Source: Clostridium sp. AN503 (GTDB lineage: Bacteria > Bacillota > Clostridia > Lachnospirales > Lachnospiraceae). Taken from it: a stretch of DNA of 64,000 nucleotides. Under the pieces are notes generated by a model that had not been told where the DNA came from, ran no database searches, and saw only the letters and a list, made by a program, of their open reading frames with translations. The position numbers and the translations under genes were made by a program. Where the stretch lies: the NCBI RefSeq assembly GCF_040719375.1, contig NZ_JBFDTP010000001.1, forward strand, positions 558,001 to 622,000. Reading direction: 5' to 3'. Below, in pieces: positions 31,373 through 39,299 of the stretch; the stretch's first letter is position 1; each line of letters begins with the position of its first letter.

Positions 31373-31626
31373 AATCGACTCCCTTTCCCGGCAATGCCAT
31401 CATTTTTATGGGAATCATTATAGTATCTGACACTGGATTTGCATAATGACAAAGAGTTTCAGGCGGTATAACTTTTTGTCAATAATCAACAGTTATATCC
31501 CATGAAACTTTTTGCAATTTGTGTAACCTCATAGTCTGGTTTATACTCAGTTTATCAGTTCAGAAAATTGGCCAATTCGATATGATGAGATGATATTTAA
31601 ATGCGTTTATTAAAGGAGGATCTGTT
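31373..31626. promoter_or_regulatory. Divergent promoter region between MmgE/PrpD gene and permease
   Basis: A 254-nt AT-rich gap with divergent genes on each side and the LysR gene beyond. Several AT-rich half-sites of T-N11-A spacing occur, but none stands out. It is the natural place for the LysR operator. Confidence 0.45.
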
Positions 31627-32916
31627 ATGGTACTGGGTATCAACCCTGCAATTCTTGTTATTTTGATCATTCTGATCGCACTGGTCCTGTTTGTGACAGA
31701 ATGGATCCCGCTTCCCGCCACCGCAATGGCCGTGGCTGTCAGCTTCTACCTGATCGGCGCCATCGACGCGGATACCGCGCTGAAATCATTTGCCAGCAGT
31801 ACAGCTATGATCATTGCCGCCATGGCGATCATTGGGGAAGCCGTTTTCCAGACAGGCGGCGCCGACAGGATCGGCCACCTGCTCACAAAGTTTGCAAAAA
31901 ATGAACGTTATCTGATCTTTGCCATTGTAATGTTTTCCGGCATCATGTCCGGATTTCTGTCCAACACCGGGGCTGCCGCACTGCTCATCGCACTGATCCT
32001 GGGAATCAGCGCCTCCACCGGCATGAAACGCTCCAAGCTCATGTACCCGGTCATTGTCGGCTGCTGTTTCGGCGGCGGTATCACCATCGTAGGTACTACC
32101 TCCGGCCCTTTCCTCAAAGAGACCTTAGAAGGGCTGAATATCGGCCAGACCATGGGGTTCTTCGAGTTTGCCCCACTGTCCCTGATCCTTCTGGTGATCT
32201 CGGCCATCTATATGGCTACTTTAGGCTATAAGCTTCTGCCGGATTCGCCCAGAAATGAAAGCACCGACCAGGGTTCCTCCTCAGATGCCGCTGATTTTTC
32301 CGGCATCCCCAAATGGAAGACTGCCTTAAGCCTTGGCCTGATGGTAGCTACCTTCCTGGGGATGATCTTTGAAGAACAGATAGGAATCCCGCTGCACTTT
32401 ATCGCTATCATCGGCGCGCTTATTGCCGTAAGTGCACGGTGCATCACCGTAAAAGCAGCCACCAGGGCAATCCCGGTCAGCGGTATCATCATTTACGCCG
32501 CCATGGTGCCTGTGGCAAAGGCAATGACCAACTCCGGAGCAGCGGATCTGATCGCAGACGCTTCCTTAAAAGTGCTGGGAAGCCTTGGCAGCCCGGTCCT
32601 GATCCTGTGCCTGATCTTCCTGATCATCACCCCGCTCACGAATTTTATGTCAAATGCGGCAACCATTATCCTGTTTACCCCCATTGCGCTGATCGTGGCA
32701 GAGACTTTGGGGATCGGACCGAAAGCCATCCTGATCGCAGTGCGTTTTGCAGCTTCCATTGCCATCGCAACACCTGTGGCGATGCCCGCCAATTCCATGG
32801 CGGTGGAGCCAGGCGGCTATAAGTTCATTGACTACTTAAAGCCAGGCCTTCCACTTACTCTGATCTGTATTGTGGTGTCTGTTGGATACATTGCGATGTT
32901 TTATCCATTGGGCTGA
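31627..32916 (+). CDS. DASS/SLC13-type anion permease
   Basis: 429 aa with AAGGAGGATC before the ATG and about 11 to 12 membrane segments. Two repeated SNT-like motifs, GFLSNTGAAALLIALI (near 107) and LTNFMSNAATIILFTPIAL (near 340), are the sodium and substrate sites of the divalent anion:Na+ symporter superfamily. GTTSGPFLKETLEGL and VAMPANSMAVEPGGYKF are also typical. It imports a di- or tricarboxylate, presumably the substrate of the divergent MmgE/PrpD enzyme under LysR control. Confidence 0.88.
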   Translation: MVLGINPAILVILIILIALVLFVTEWIPLPATAMAVAVSFYLIGAIDADTALKSFASSTAMIIAAMAIIGEAVFQTGGADRIGHLLTKFAKNERYLIFAIVMFSGIMSGFLSNTGAAALLIALILGISASTGMKRSKLMYPVIVGCCFGGGITIVGTTSGPFLKETLEGLNIGQTMGFFEFAPLSLILLVISAIYMATLGYKLLPDSPRNESTDQGSSSDAADFSGIPKWKTALSLGLMVATFLGMIFEEQIGIPLHFIAIIGALIAVSARCITVKAATRAIPVSGIIIYAAMVPVAKAMTNSGAADLIADASLKVLGSLGSPVLILCLIFLIITPLTNFMSNAATIILFTPIALIVAETLGIGPKAILIAVRFAASIAIATPVAMPANSMAVEPGGYKFIDYLKPGLPLTLICIVVSVGYIAMFYPLG

Positions 32917-32982
32917 GGACATGATCTCTGTGCTAAAAGAAAGGAATTTACTAAAAGATTGGCTAAACGAAACTAAGATTTC

Positions 32983-33035
32983 TTGACGTATCTCCATGGC
33001 TATGATATATTATTGATAATAGTTACCGTTATTAT
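32983..33035 (+). promoter_or_regulatory. Promoter with Fur-box-like operator
   Basis: TTGACG (32983-32988), 17 nt, TATATT (33006-33011). Immediately downstream TTGATAATAGTTACCGTTAT (about 33013-33032) resembles a Fur box (GATAAT with an inverted ATTAT half). It precedes a FeoB-associated-like gene, which supports iron control. Confidence 0.5.
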
Positions 33036-33060
33036 ATTGAAATTATGAAAGGAGCTGTGT

Positions 33061-33279
33061 ATGGAGATCTTTTTGAGCCTGAGTCTCGTAGAATGGATTA
33101 TTTTGATCGCGATCTTTGCTGCCTGCGGCGGAGCCTGCTGGCTGAATTATGACTCCCGCAAACGGGGCCTGCCGACCGGAGGCTGCGCCTGCGGCGGGTG
33201 CCCGCATTACTGCCAGTTGAACCAGAATTGTGATGGGAGTTTGAAGGCAGAGCAGAATGTGGATATGGAAGAACGATAG
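33061..33279 (+). CDS. FeoB-associated Cys-rich small membrane protein
   Basis: 72 aa with AAAGGAG upstream. One N-terminal membrane segment (about 8-26) is followed by a basic loop and a Cys cluster (GGCACGGCPHYCQLNQNC). This matches the small Cys-rich proteins normally found beside feoB, which help ferrous iron uptake. No feoAB lies in the window, so this is an orphan copy. The Fur-like site in its promoter fits an iron role. Confidence 0.7.
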   Translation: MEIFLSLSLVEWIILIAIFAACGGACWLNYDSRKRGLPTGGCACGGCPHYCQLNQNCDGSLKAEQNVDMEER

Positions 33280-33320
33280 AGGACGCATTATAAAAACCGG
33301 GCAGTATTTAGCCGCCCAAG

Positions 33321-33380
33321 CAGATTGTAGATAAAGCGGCTCTGGGACGCAAATCCCAGAGCCGCTTTGGCTACAATCTG
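33321..33380. repeat. Long near-perfect hairpin
   Basis: CAGATTGTAG (33321-33330) pairs with CTACAATCTG (33371-33380), and inside it AAAGCGGCTCTGGG (33333-33346) pairs with CCCAGAGCCGCTTT (33355-33368), 24 pairs with one 2-nt interruption and an 8-nt loop. It lies between a plus-strand gene ending at 33279 and a minus-strand gene ending at 33423, so it may be a two-way terminator. No T-run follows. It also looks like a small mobile palindrome. Confidence 0.65.
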
Positions 33381-33422
33381 AGTTATTAAATATGTGCCGC
33401 TGGTGGCCATTCTGTTTTGCGA

Positions 33423-33635
33423 TTAATTTTCATCAGTATCTTCAGGGATAAATTCCAAATGCTCCAGCGCATAACGTAAAGCCATACACATAAGTTCATT
33501 TCTGGAACGGTCACTCTGTGCAGATAGTTTGTCAAACGCCTCCTGCAATTCCCTGTCCATTCTTAAGGTCATTACAACGGATTTATCTTCTTTTTTATCC
33601 GGTTGCTTGCGCCGGACAATAAACTTGTCTGCCAT
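33423..33635 (-). CDS. Ribbon-helix-helix (CopG/Arc-like) protein
   Basis: 70 aa from ATG 33635 with GGAGGTG upstream; the frame runs on to 33701, but that start has no site. SVVMTLRMDRELQEAFDKLSAQSDRSRNELMCMALRYALEHLEF is a typical ribbon-helix-helix DNA-binding unit, as in antitoxins and plasmid regulators. The gene is divergent from a DUF6809 gene with a perfect inverted repeat between them, so it probably binds there. No toxin was recognised. Confidence 0.75.
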   Translation of the reverse strand: MADKFIVRRKQPDKKEDKSVVMTLRMDRELQEAFDKLSAQSDRSRNELMCMALRYALEHLEFIPEDTDEN

Positions 33636-33720
33636 AATACACCTCCGTATTCTATCTATGAAATCAATTATAGTGTTTTCACGTTGACTTTTATATGACA
33701 CATTGATAGAATACTAAATA

Positions 33721-33740
33721 GTAATACAAATATGTATTAC
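33721..33740. promoter_or_regulatory. Inverted-repeat operator between RHH and DUF6809 genes
   Basis: GTAATAC (33721-33727), 6-nt AAATAT, GTATTAC (33734-33740): a perfect palindrome, 16 nt before the DUF6809 start and downstream of a TTGACT-like -35 on the plus strand. It is a likely repressor site, plausibly for the RHH protein. Confidence 0.6.
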
Positions 33741-33756
33741 GAAAAGGAGGATCCAT

Positions 33757-34035
33757 ATGCAAGAAATACTTAAGCAGCTATATAATGGAGAAATCTCTCC
33801 GGCAGAGCAATATCTCCCATTTATGGAAGAATATAAAAAACTGTGGAAAGAGCAATATCAACATTATGAAGATTTTGTACAGGAACTGAATAAACTCTCT
33901 ACACCATTGGGTGACCGTTTCATTAAGATAATGAATGAACAGCTTGAAACAATTCCTTTGGAACTTTCGGAAATGTTCATTGACGGATTTCGTCTGGGGG
34001 TAAAAATGATGATTGAAGTTTTTGAAGACAAGTGA
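33757..34035 (+). CDS. DUF6809-family protein
   Basis: 92 aa with AAAAGGAGG before the ATG. All-helical, with the N-terminal EILKQLYNGEISPAEQYLP and the C-terminal FIDGFRLGVKMMIEVFED segments I recall for DUF6809, a small family widespread in Clostridia, often next to small regulators. Function unknown. The divergent RHH gene and the palindrome at its promoter suggest joint regulation. Confidence 0.75.
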   Translation: MQEILKQLYNGEISPAEQYLPFMEEYKKLWKEQYQHYEDFVQELNKLSTPLGDRFIKIMNEQLETIPLELSEMFIDGFRLGVKMMIEVFEDK

Positions 34036-34157
34036 GCAGCAATCAGCCAATACGATACTATCCCGTAATGACCACAAACCATAACTAAAAGGAGCGGCCG
34101 CTTTCACGATCAAAAAGTCGTAAAGCTGCCGCCCGCTTTTATGCTGAAACTTCTATC

Positions 34158-36074
34158 CTACGAGGTCCGCCCCGCCAGATCCACAAAATACTCCACCATC
34201 TCCACATACTCTGCCGGCACAACCGCCGGGATGCAGTTTAACACAGTCCGGGCCGTCACCGTTTCACCGGCCTGTACGTCAGACGCTCCATCCCCAGATA
34301 CCGCTTCCTGTATCTCCCGCGCCAGTACATCCGCCGCCTCCGCCTTCCGTACTTCCGGGATAAACCGCATAAGCGCCCTGTAGGTATTCACGGCCCCTTT
34401 GGTCCAGGCAAGCTCCGGCAGGATGACCGGCTCCGCCTTTTTTTCATTTTGCTCATGCAGCCGCCGGATATCCTCCGTCGTGATCCCGGTATCGTCCGCC
34501 CCCGGCAGCCCGATCCGCTCAAACTGCTCCGGCGGGCATTCATTTTCCTTCATGGCACGCTTCATAAGGTTTGCCATGCGCGCCTCCAGTTCCGGGTCCT
34601 TAAGGGGACTCTCCTGGCGCGGGTCCGCGCTCATGTCAAAGAGCAGGTCGCCGAAATTGGCGGCATTTACCAGGCTGTTGTTGTCGATGTGCCTGGCCTC
34701 CTCGCTGTCCTTTCCGTTGATCAAAAGGTCGCTGAAGTCACGGTCGCCGCTTCCGTTCCCTTTCGGGATCTTCCATACCGGACAGCCTTTTGTGAAGGAA
34801 AAGGTGTCGCCTAAAACCGCCTCCGCCTTCCGAAGCTCCCCCACAGAAAACAGCGTCCGCATATGGGTAGGCATGGTGGTGTACTCGTTGAGCGGCGCAT
34901 TTTCCTCCGAGACCGGAGCCTTCATATACACGTACCTGCCGTCAAAAACATTCACATGCGCCCCATGAATTCCGAACAGCGCATAGTCGCGGATAGGCAG
35001 ATCCTTCTCGATCACCGGCCGCACCGGCCTTCCCTGCATGTCCTTCGGCCTCTCCAGACCGAAGAATTCCAGGATCGTAGCCGCGATATCCACCGTCTGC
35101 ACCAGTTCGTCCCGCGACGTCCCGCCGCAGGCGAACCGTGGGTCGTGGATAAACAGCGGCAAATGCACGATCTCGTCATAACAGGGCATGACCACCTTGC
35201 TCCACCAGCCATGCTCGCCCAGCAGGTATCCGTGGTCGGTGTTGACGATCAGCATCGTGTCCTTCCACAGATCCAGCTCATCGAATTTATCCAGGAGCTT
35301 TCCCAGATAACAGTCGCACATGGACAAAAGGGCCGCATACTGGTACCGGTAGTGCTGCGCCGTCGCGTCGTCCTCGGTCACATGATGATAGGGCGGCCAG
35401 TCGGTCTCCGGCCCCTCATAGCCGTCCGGATACAGCGCTTTAAAGGCCTCCGGGGAAAAGAACGGCTCGTGGGGGTCAAAGCACTCGATCTGCAGAAACC
35501 ACCGGTCGCAGGAATGGTTTGCATCCAGGTATTCTATCCCGGCCTGAAAGGTCTTTGCCAGGGAAGTGTCCTCCTCCGTGTCCATGAACTTTCGGTTCAC
35601 CGCGTCGTGGCGCTGCAGATCCCGGGTGGCGTAAAAATACTCCCCTTCCCGGTTCTGTATCCTGGCGTCCTTTTCCGCGTCAAACAGCTCCGGCAGGCAT
35701 TTCCATTTATCTCCTTCCTGCCCCCGCACGATCTCCCAGGAATTATAGCGCTGGTGGTAGGTGGCGCCCCCGTCCTCCCAGTAATGCATGTGGTCTGAGA
35801 TCAGATGGGAGTATACGCCATTTTCCCGCAGGATCTGGGGCACCGAGTCGTCAAACGGCTCCACCGGCCCCCAGCTTCTGTGCAGGAAATTATAGCGTCC
35901 CGTATGCAGCTCCCTCCTCGCCGGCATACAGGGCAGGCTTCCCGCATAACACTGGTCGAACCGGACCGTGCGCTCCGCCAGCCGCGCAAAATTCGGGGTC
36001 TTTGTCCAGTCACACCCGTAAGGCGCAAGCATCCCGCGGTTCAGCGAATCAAACATCAACATAACTGCTTTCAT
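34158..36074 (-). CDS. Cytosolic sulfatase (Cys-type)
   Basis: 638 aa. The sulfatase active site C49-M-P-A-R53 (SLPCMPARREL, then HTGR) is the Cys-X-Pro-X-Arg signature whose Cys becomes formylglycine. Metal ligands are expected at Asp9 and at NTDHGYLLGEHGWW. There is no signal peptide, so it acts inside the cell on imported sulfate esters. It is the last gene of an ABC import operon, 17 nt after an ATPase gene. The maturase (anSME) needed by anaerobes is not in the window. Substrate unknown; the C-terminal 200 residues are distinctive. Confidence 0.88.
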   Translation of the reverse strand: MKAVMLMFDSLNRGMLAPYGCDWTKTPNFARLAERTVRFDQCYAGSLPCMPARRELHTGRYNFLHRSWGPVEPFDDSVPQILRENGVYSHLISDHMHYWEDGGATYHQRYNSWEIVRGQEGDKWKCLPELFDAEKDARIQNREGEYFYATRDLQRHDAVNRKFMDTEEDTSLAKTFQAGIEYLDANHSCDRWFLQIECFDPHEPFFSPEAFKALYPDGYEGPETDWPPYHHVTEDDATAQHYRYQYAALLSMCDCYLGKLLDKFDELDLWKDTMLIVNTDHGYLLGEHGWWSKVVMPCYDEIVHLPLFIHDPRFACGGTSRDELVQTVDIAATILEFFGLERPKDMQGRPVRPVIEKDLPIRDYALFGIHGAHVNVFDGRYVYMKAPVSEENAPLNEYTTMPTHMRTLFSVGELRKAEAVLGDTFSFTKGCPVWKIPKGNGSGDRDFSDLLINGKDSEEARHIDNNSLVNAANFGDLLFDMSADPRQESPLKDPELEARMANLMKRAMKENECPPEQFERIGLPGADDTGITTEDIRRLHEQNEKKAEPVILPELAWTKGAVNTYRALMRFIPEVRKAEAADVLAREIQEAVSGDGASDVQAGETVTARTVLNCIPAVVPAEYVEMVEYFVDLAGRTS

Positions 36075-36090
36075 GAAAACTCCCCCTCTG

Positions 36091-36837
36091 TCACCACCAT
36101 TTGATCAATTCCGTCACCTGATTCCTCAGTTCGATGAATTCAGGCGCAACCACGCTTCTGGGCCGCGGCAGCGTGTTCTCAAGTTTCTTCTTGATGCTGG
36201 TGGGCTTGTTGGTCAGCACCAGCACATTTTCACTTAAATAAACGGCCTCCTCAATGTTGTGGGTGATGAAGATCACGGTGGTGCCAAGCTTTTTCCACAG
36301 CTTGATCAATTCATCCTCCAGCCGGAACCGCAATTCTACATCCAGCTGTCCGTATGGCTCATCCATCAGAAGGATGTCCGGCTTCACCGCAAACGCCCGG
36401 GCGATCACCACCCGCTGCAGCATGCTGGTGGACAGCTCCACCGGGTAGTAGTCCTTGTATTTTGTAAGACCCACCATCTCCAGGACCTCAGACACCTCCC
36501 GGTCAATGACCTCTTTCGGTTTGCGCTTCATCTTCAGGCCGAAGGCCACATTTTCCTCCACCGTCAGCCAGGACATGGTGGAATACTCCTGGAAAATGTA
36601 AGCGATGTTATGTTTTTTCGTATCCACCAGCTCCCCATTCACAAGGATCTGTCCGGCCGTCAGGTCGTAGAGGCCGGTGATGCAGTTTAAAAATGTGGTC
36701 TTGCCGCAGCCTGTAGGACCGACAATGCACAGAAACTCTCCCCGGCGCACGTCAAAGGATACATCATCAAGCACTTTTAAGTCCCCGAAGGACTTGGTCA
36801 TGTGATCCACATGCAGGATTATATCATTTTTGTTCAC
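36091..36837 (-). CDS. NitT/TauT-type ABC ATPase with degenerate signature
   Basis: 248 aa. Walker A is VGPTGCGKTTFL (near 40-51), and Walker B is LLMDEPYGQLD. The LSGGQ signature is replaced by LSTSMLQRVVIARA, so this subunit may be impaired in one ATP site. It has the usual length and resembles SsuB/TauB. It forms, with the second ATPase, an apparent heterodimer, as the operon also has two permeases. A 95-nt gap separates it from the other ATPase gene. Confidence 0.87.
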   Translation of the reverse strand: MNKNDIILHVDHMTKSFGDLKVLDDVSFDVRRGEFLCIVGPTGCGKTTFLNCITGLYDLTAGQILVNGELVDTKKHNIAYIFQEYSTMSWLTVEENVAFGLKMKRKPKEVIDREVSEVLEMVGLTKYKDYYPVELSTSMLQRVVIARAFAVKPDILLMDEPYGQLDVELRFRLEDELIKLWKKLGTTVIFITHNIEEAVYLSENVLVLTNKPTSIKKKLENTLPRPRSVVAPEFIELRNQVTELIKWW

Positions 36838-36932
36838 TTTTTTCCTCCTTGCTAGGAATGACTGTCATGGACATCTCTCTTGAGCGTCTGTTTTGGACAT
36901 CTGCCATAACCTGAGCACTCAGCACACGCGGC

Positions 36933-37688
36933 CTACAGCGCCTTGTCCACAACCGCGCTGATTTCCTCCCGCAGCTTTAAAAACTCCTCGTCCACATAGT
37001 TTCTGGGTCTCGGCAGGTCGATAACATATTCCTTCTTGATCCTGGTGGGACAGTTTGTCATCACCACGATCCGGTCCGCCAGATAGACGGCCTCCTCGAT
37101 ATTGTTGGTAACAAACACGATGGTGCGTTTTTCCTTCTCCCAGATCCGCATCAGATCCTCCTGCATTAAGTACCGGGTCTGGGCGTCCAAGTGCCCAAAG
37201 GGCTCATCCATAAACAGCACATCCGGCTCATTGCAGTAGGCCCGGGCGATCCCCACACGCTGCTGCATCCCTCCTGAAAGCTGGTTTGGATAGGAATTTT
37301 CAAAGCCTTTCAGTCCGACCAGGTCGATGTAGTGCAGCGCCCGCTCCCGGCGCTCCTTCTTCGGGACGCCGCACACCTTCGGGCCGTACTCTACATTACC
37401 CATCACGGTGAGCCACGGAAACAGCGCCATCCGCTGATACACCACGCCCCGGTCCGGCCCCGGCTTTGTCACCTTTTTCCCGCTCACCTCCACGGTTCCG
37501 GCGGTAACCGGCTCCAGCCCGGACATGCAGCCTATCAGGGTGGATTTCCCGCACTGTCCCGGCCCGAACAGGACTAAAAGCTCATTCTCATGAACATCCA
37601 GCGTCACGCCGCCGATCACGGGAACCGGGCCGCGGGACGTATCAAACGTCTTTTCCACATTATTACATACAATGATCTCTCTGCTCAT
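36933..37688 (-). CDS. NitT/TauT-type ABC ATPase with intact signature
   Basis: 251 aa from the ATG at 37688, which overlaps the stop of the upstream permease gene (ATGA). A longer frame to 37712 is possible. It has Walker A FGPGQCGKSTLIG, signature LSGGMQQRVGIARA and Walker B VLFMDEPFGHLD. It should power uptake through the two permeases. It differs from its neighbour by having all canonical motifs, so the complex may have one active and one degenerate site. Confidence 0.87.
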   Translation of the reverse strand: MSREIIVCNNVEKTFDTSRGPVPVIGGVTLDVHENELLVLFGPGQCGKSTLIGCMSGLEPVTAGTVEVSGKKVTKPGPDRGVVYQRMALFPWLTVMGNVEYGPKVCGVPKKERRERALHYIDLVGLKGFENSYPNQLSGGMQQRVGIARAYCNEPDVLFMDEPFGHLDAQTRYLMQEDLMRIWEKEKRTIVFVTNNIEEAVYLADRIVVMTNCPTRIKKEYVIDLPRPRNYVDEEFLKLREEISAVVDKAL

Positions 37689-38479
37689 CTGCCCCTCACA
37701 CTCCATCTGCAAAGCCTGGCCTCAATGGCTCTCATGGCAACGGCCAGGATGTATCCCACAACGCCGATCGCCACGATGCCTACCAGAATCTGTACGGTAC
37801 TGTTGCTGTCCTGTCCCTTGATGATGACCCAGCCTACGCCCTCCGAGGAACGGACCATCTCTGCCGCCACCACCGTGGCCCACGAGGTGCCTACGGCGAT
37901 CTGCAGCCCCGCAAAGATCTGGGGGACGCAGGACGGGAGCACGATGGTGGAAAATACCTGCCGGTTGTTGGCTCCCAGCATCCTGGCCGCCCCCATCAGC
38001 TCCGGGTCCACCGAGCGGACGCCGGAATAAGCGTTCATCGTCACCGCGCAGAACGCGGAGTAAAAGATCAGGAAATACTTGGACGCTTCGCCCAGTCCGA
38101 ACCACACGATAGAAAGCGGGATCCAGGCGATCGGCGGGATCGGGCGCAGCAGCTCAAAGATGGGCCGGAACAGGGCCGATACCGGCTTGAACCATCCCAT
38201 CAGGATACCCAGTATGGTTCCCGCCAGGGAGCCGAGTGCAAAGCCCACCAGCACGCGGCTTAAGCTCCAGAGGATATGTCCCTCAATGGTGTGGGTCCCG
38301 ATCGGACGGAGGATGGATACAAAAAATGCGCGCAGTGTTTCCACCGGCCCCGCCAGCACCAGGCCTGCTTTCGTAAAGCTGACAACAATCTGCCAGACGC
38401 AGAGGAACAGGAATATAGAGACCACCGCACAGACGGTCTTCTGATAATTCCCGGCTTTTAAATGAAAACGGTTAACCAT
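37685..38479 (-). CDS. NitT/TauT-type ABC permease
   Basis: 264 aa with about six membrane segments and the EAA-type loop (GVRSVDPELMGAARMLGANNRQVFSTIVLPSCVPQIFAGLQIAVGTSW). It belongs to the TauC/SsuC/NrtB permease family for sulfonates, nitrate or similar anions. Its start overlaps the stop of the other permease by 8 nt, and its stop overlaps the ATPase start. Confidence 0.88.
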   Translation of the reverse strand: MVNRFHLKAGNYQKTVCAVVSIFLFLCVWQIVVSFTKAGLVLAGPVETLRAFFVSILRPIGTHTIEGHILWSLSRVLVGFALGSLAGTILGILMGWFKPVSALFRPIFELLRPIPPIAWIPLSIVWFGLGEASKYFLIFYSAFCAVTMNAYSGVRSVDPELMGAARMLGANNRQVFSTIVLPSCVPQIFAGLQIAVGTSWATVVAAEMVRSSEGVGWVIIKGQDSNSTVQILVGIVAIGVVGYILAVAMRAIEARLCRWSVRGR

Positions 38480-39269
38480 CCCTTCGCACTCCTTTCACTA
38501 TGGTATTCTCGATCAGGGAAAGGATCCAGGAGAACACAGCCCCGATCGCACCAATGCCGATCATGCCGCAGATGATGATATCCGGGCGGTAAATGCCGCG
38601 GGCCTGCTGGATCATGTAGCCCAGCCCTTTGGTGGACGCCAGCATCTCAGCCGCCACAATACAGGTCCAGGCGGCGCCCAGGGCCACGCGGATGCCGGTC
38701 ATGATCATAGGCAGAGCCGTGGGTACGGCAATGTGGATCAGCATCTGGCTGTCGGAAGCCCCGAAGGTCTGCCCTACCCAGAGATGCACGTCCTTCGTCT
38801 GCCGGATGCCCGTGTAGGAATTGAGCACACAGGGCACGAAGGCGGAGAGGAAGACCGTTGCGATCTTCGGTGTGATCCCGATGCCGAACAGGATGATCAT
38901 CAGCGGGATCCATGCAAGCCCCGGTATGGGGCGGAGCAGGTCAAATACCGGGCGCACAAACAGATCCACTTTTTTGTACCACGCCATAAATACTCCCAAC
39001 GGCGTTCCGATGACGACCCCCATGGCCCAGCCTCCCAGCGCGATCTTCAAAGATGAAAAGATGTGCTGCGGGAGGGTCGCGCCGTCCGGCGCGGTACTGG
39101 AAAGCTTCTTGACAAATGTCTTTGCCACTGTCGCCGGCCCCGGCAGGGTGGAGCTGCTTGTGAGCTTCATCACATCGCAGCACAGCCACCAGACCGCAAT
39201 GAACAGGAAAATGGAAAGAATCGACAGCCACCAGTAATTCTCTTTTTTCTTTTTCATGTCTGACTTCAT
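38472..39269 (-). CDS. NitT/TauT-type ABC permease
   Basis: 265 aa, paralogous in layout to its neighbour, with the EAA loop GIRQTKDVHLWVGQTFGASDSQMLIHIAVPTALPMIMTGIRVALGAAW. A second in-frame ATG five codons in could also serve, because the GGGAG upstream lies very near the first. The pair suggests a heterodimeric channel, unusual in this family, which often uses one permease gene. Confidence 0.87.
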   Translation of the reverse strand: MKSDMKKKKENYWWLSILSIFLFIAVWWLCCDVMKLTSSSTLPGPATVAKTFVKKLSSTAPDGATLPQHIFSSLKIALGGWAMGVVIGTPLGVFMAWYKKVDLFVRPVFDLLRPIPGLAWIPLMIILFGIGITPKIATVFLSAFVPCVLNSYTGIRQTKDVHLWVGQTFGASDSQMLIHIAVPTALPMIMTGIRVALGAAWTCIVAAEMLASTKGLGYMIQQARGIYRPDIIICGMIGIGAIGAVFSWILSLIENTIVKGVRRDG

Positions 39270-39299
39270 ACTCCCTTCAGGAAACCATGGATTCCCGGA

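Noticed and set aside
35805..36104. Plus-strand frames over the sulfatase and ABC genes
   Set aside because: They are antisense shadows of long, motif-bearing genes.
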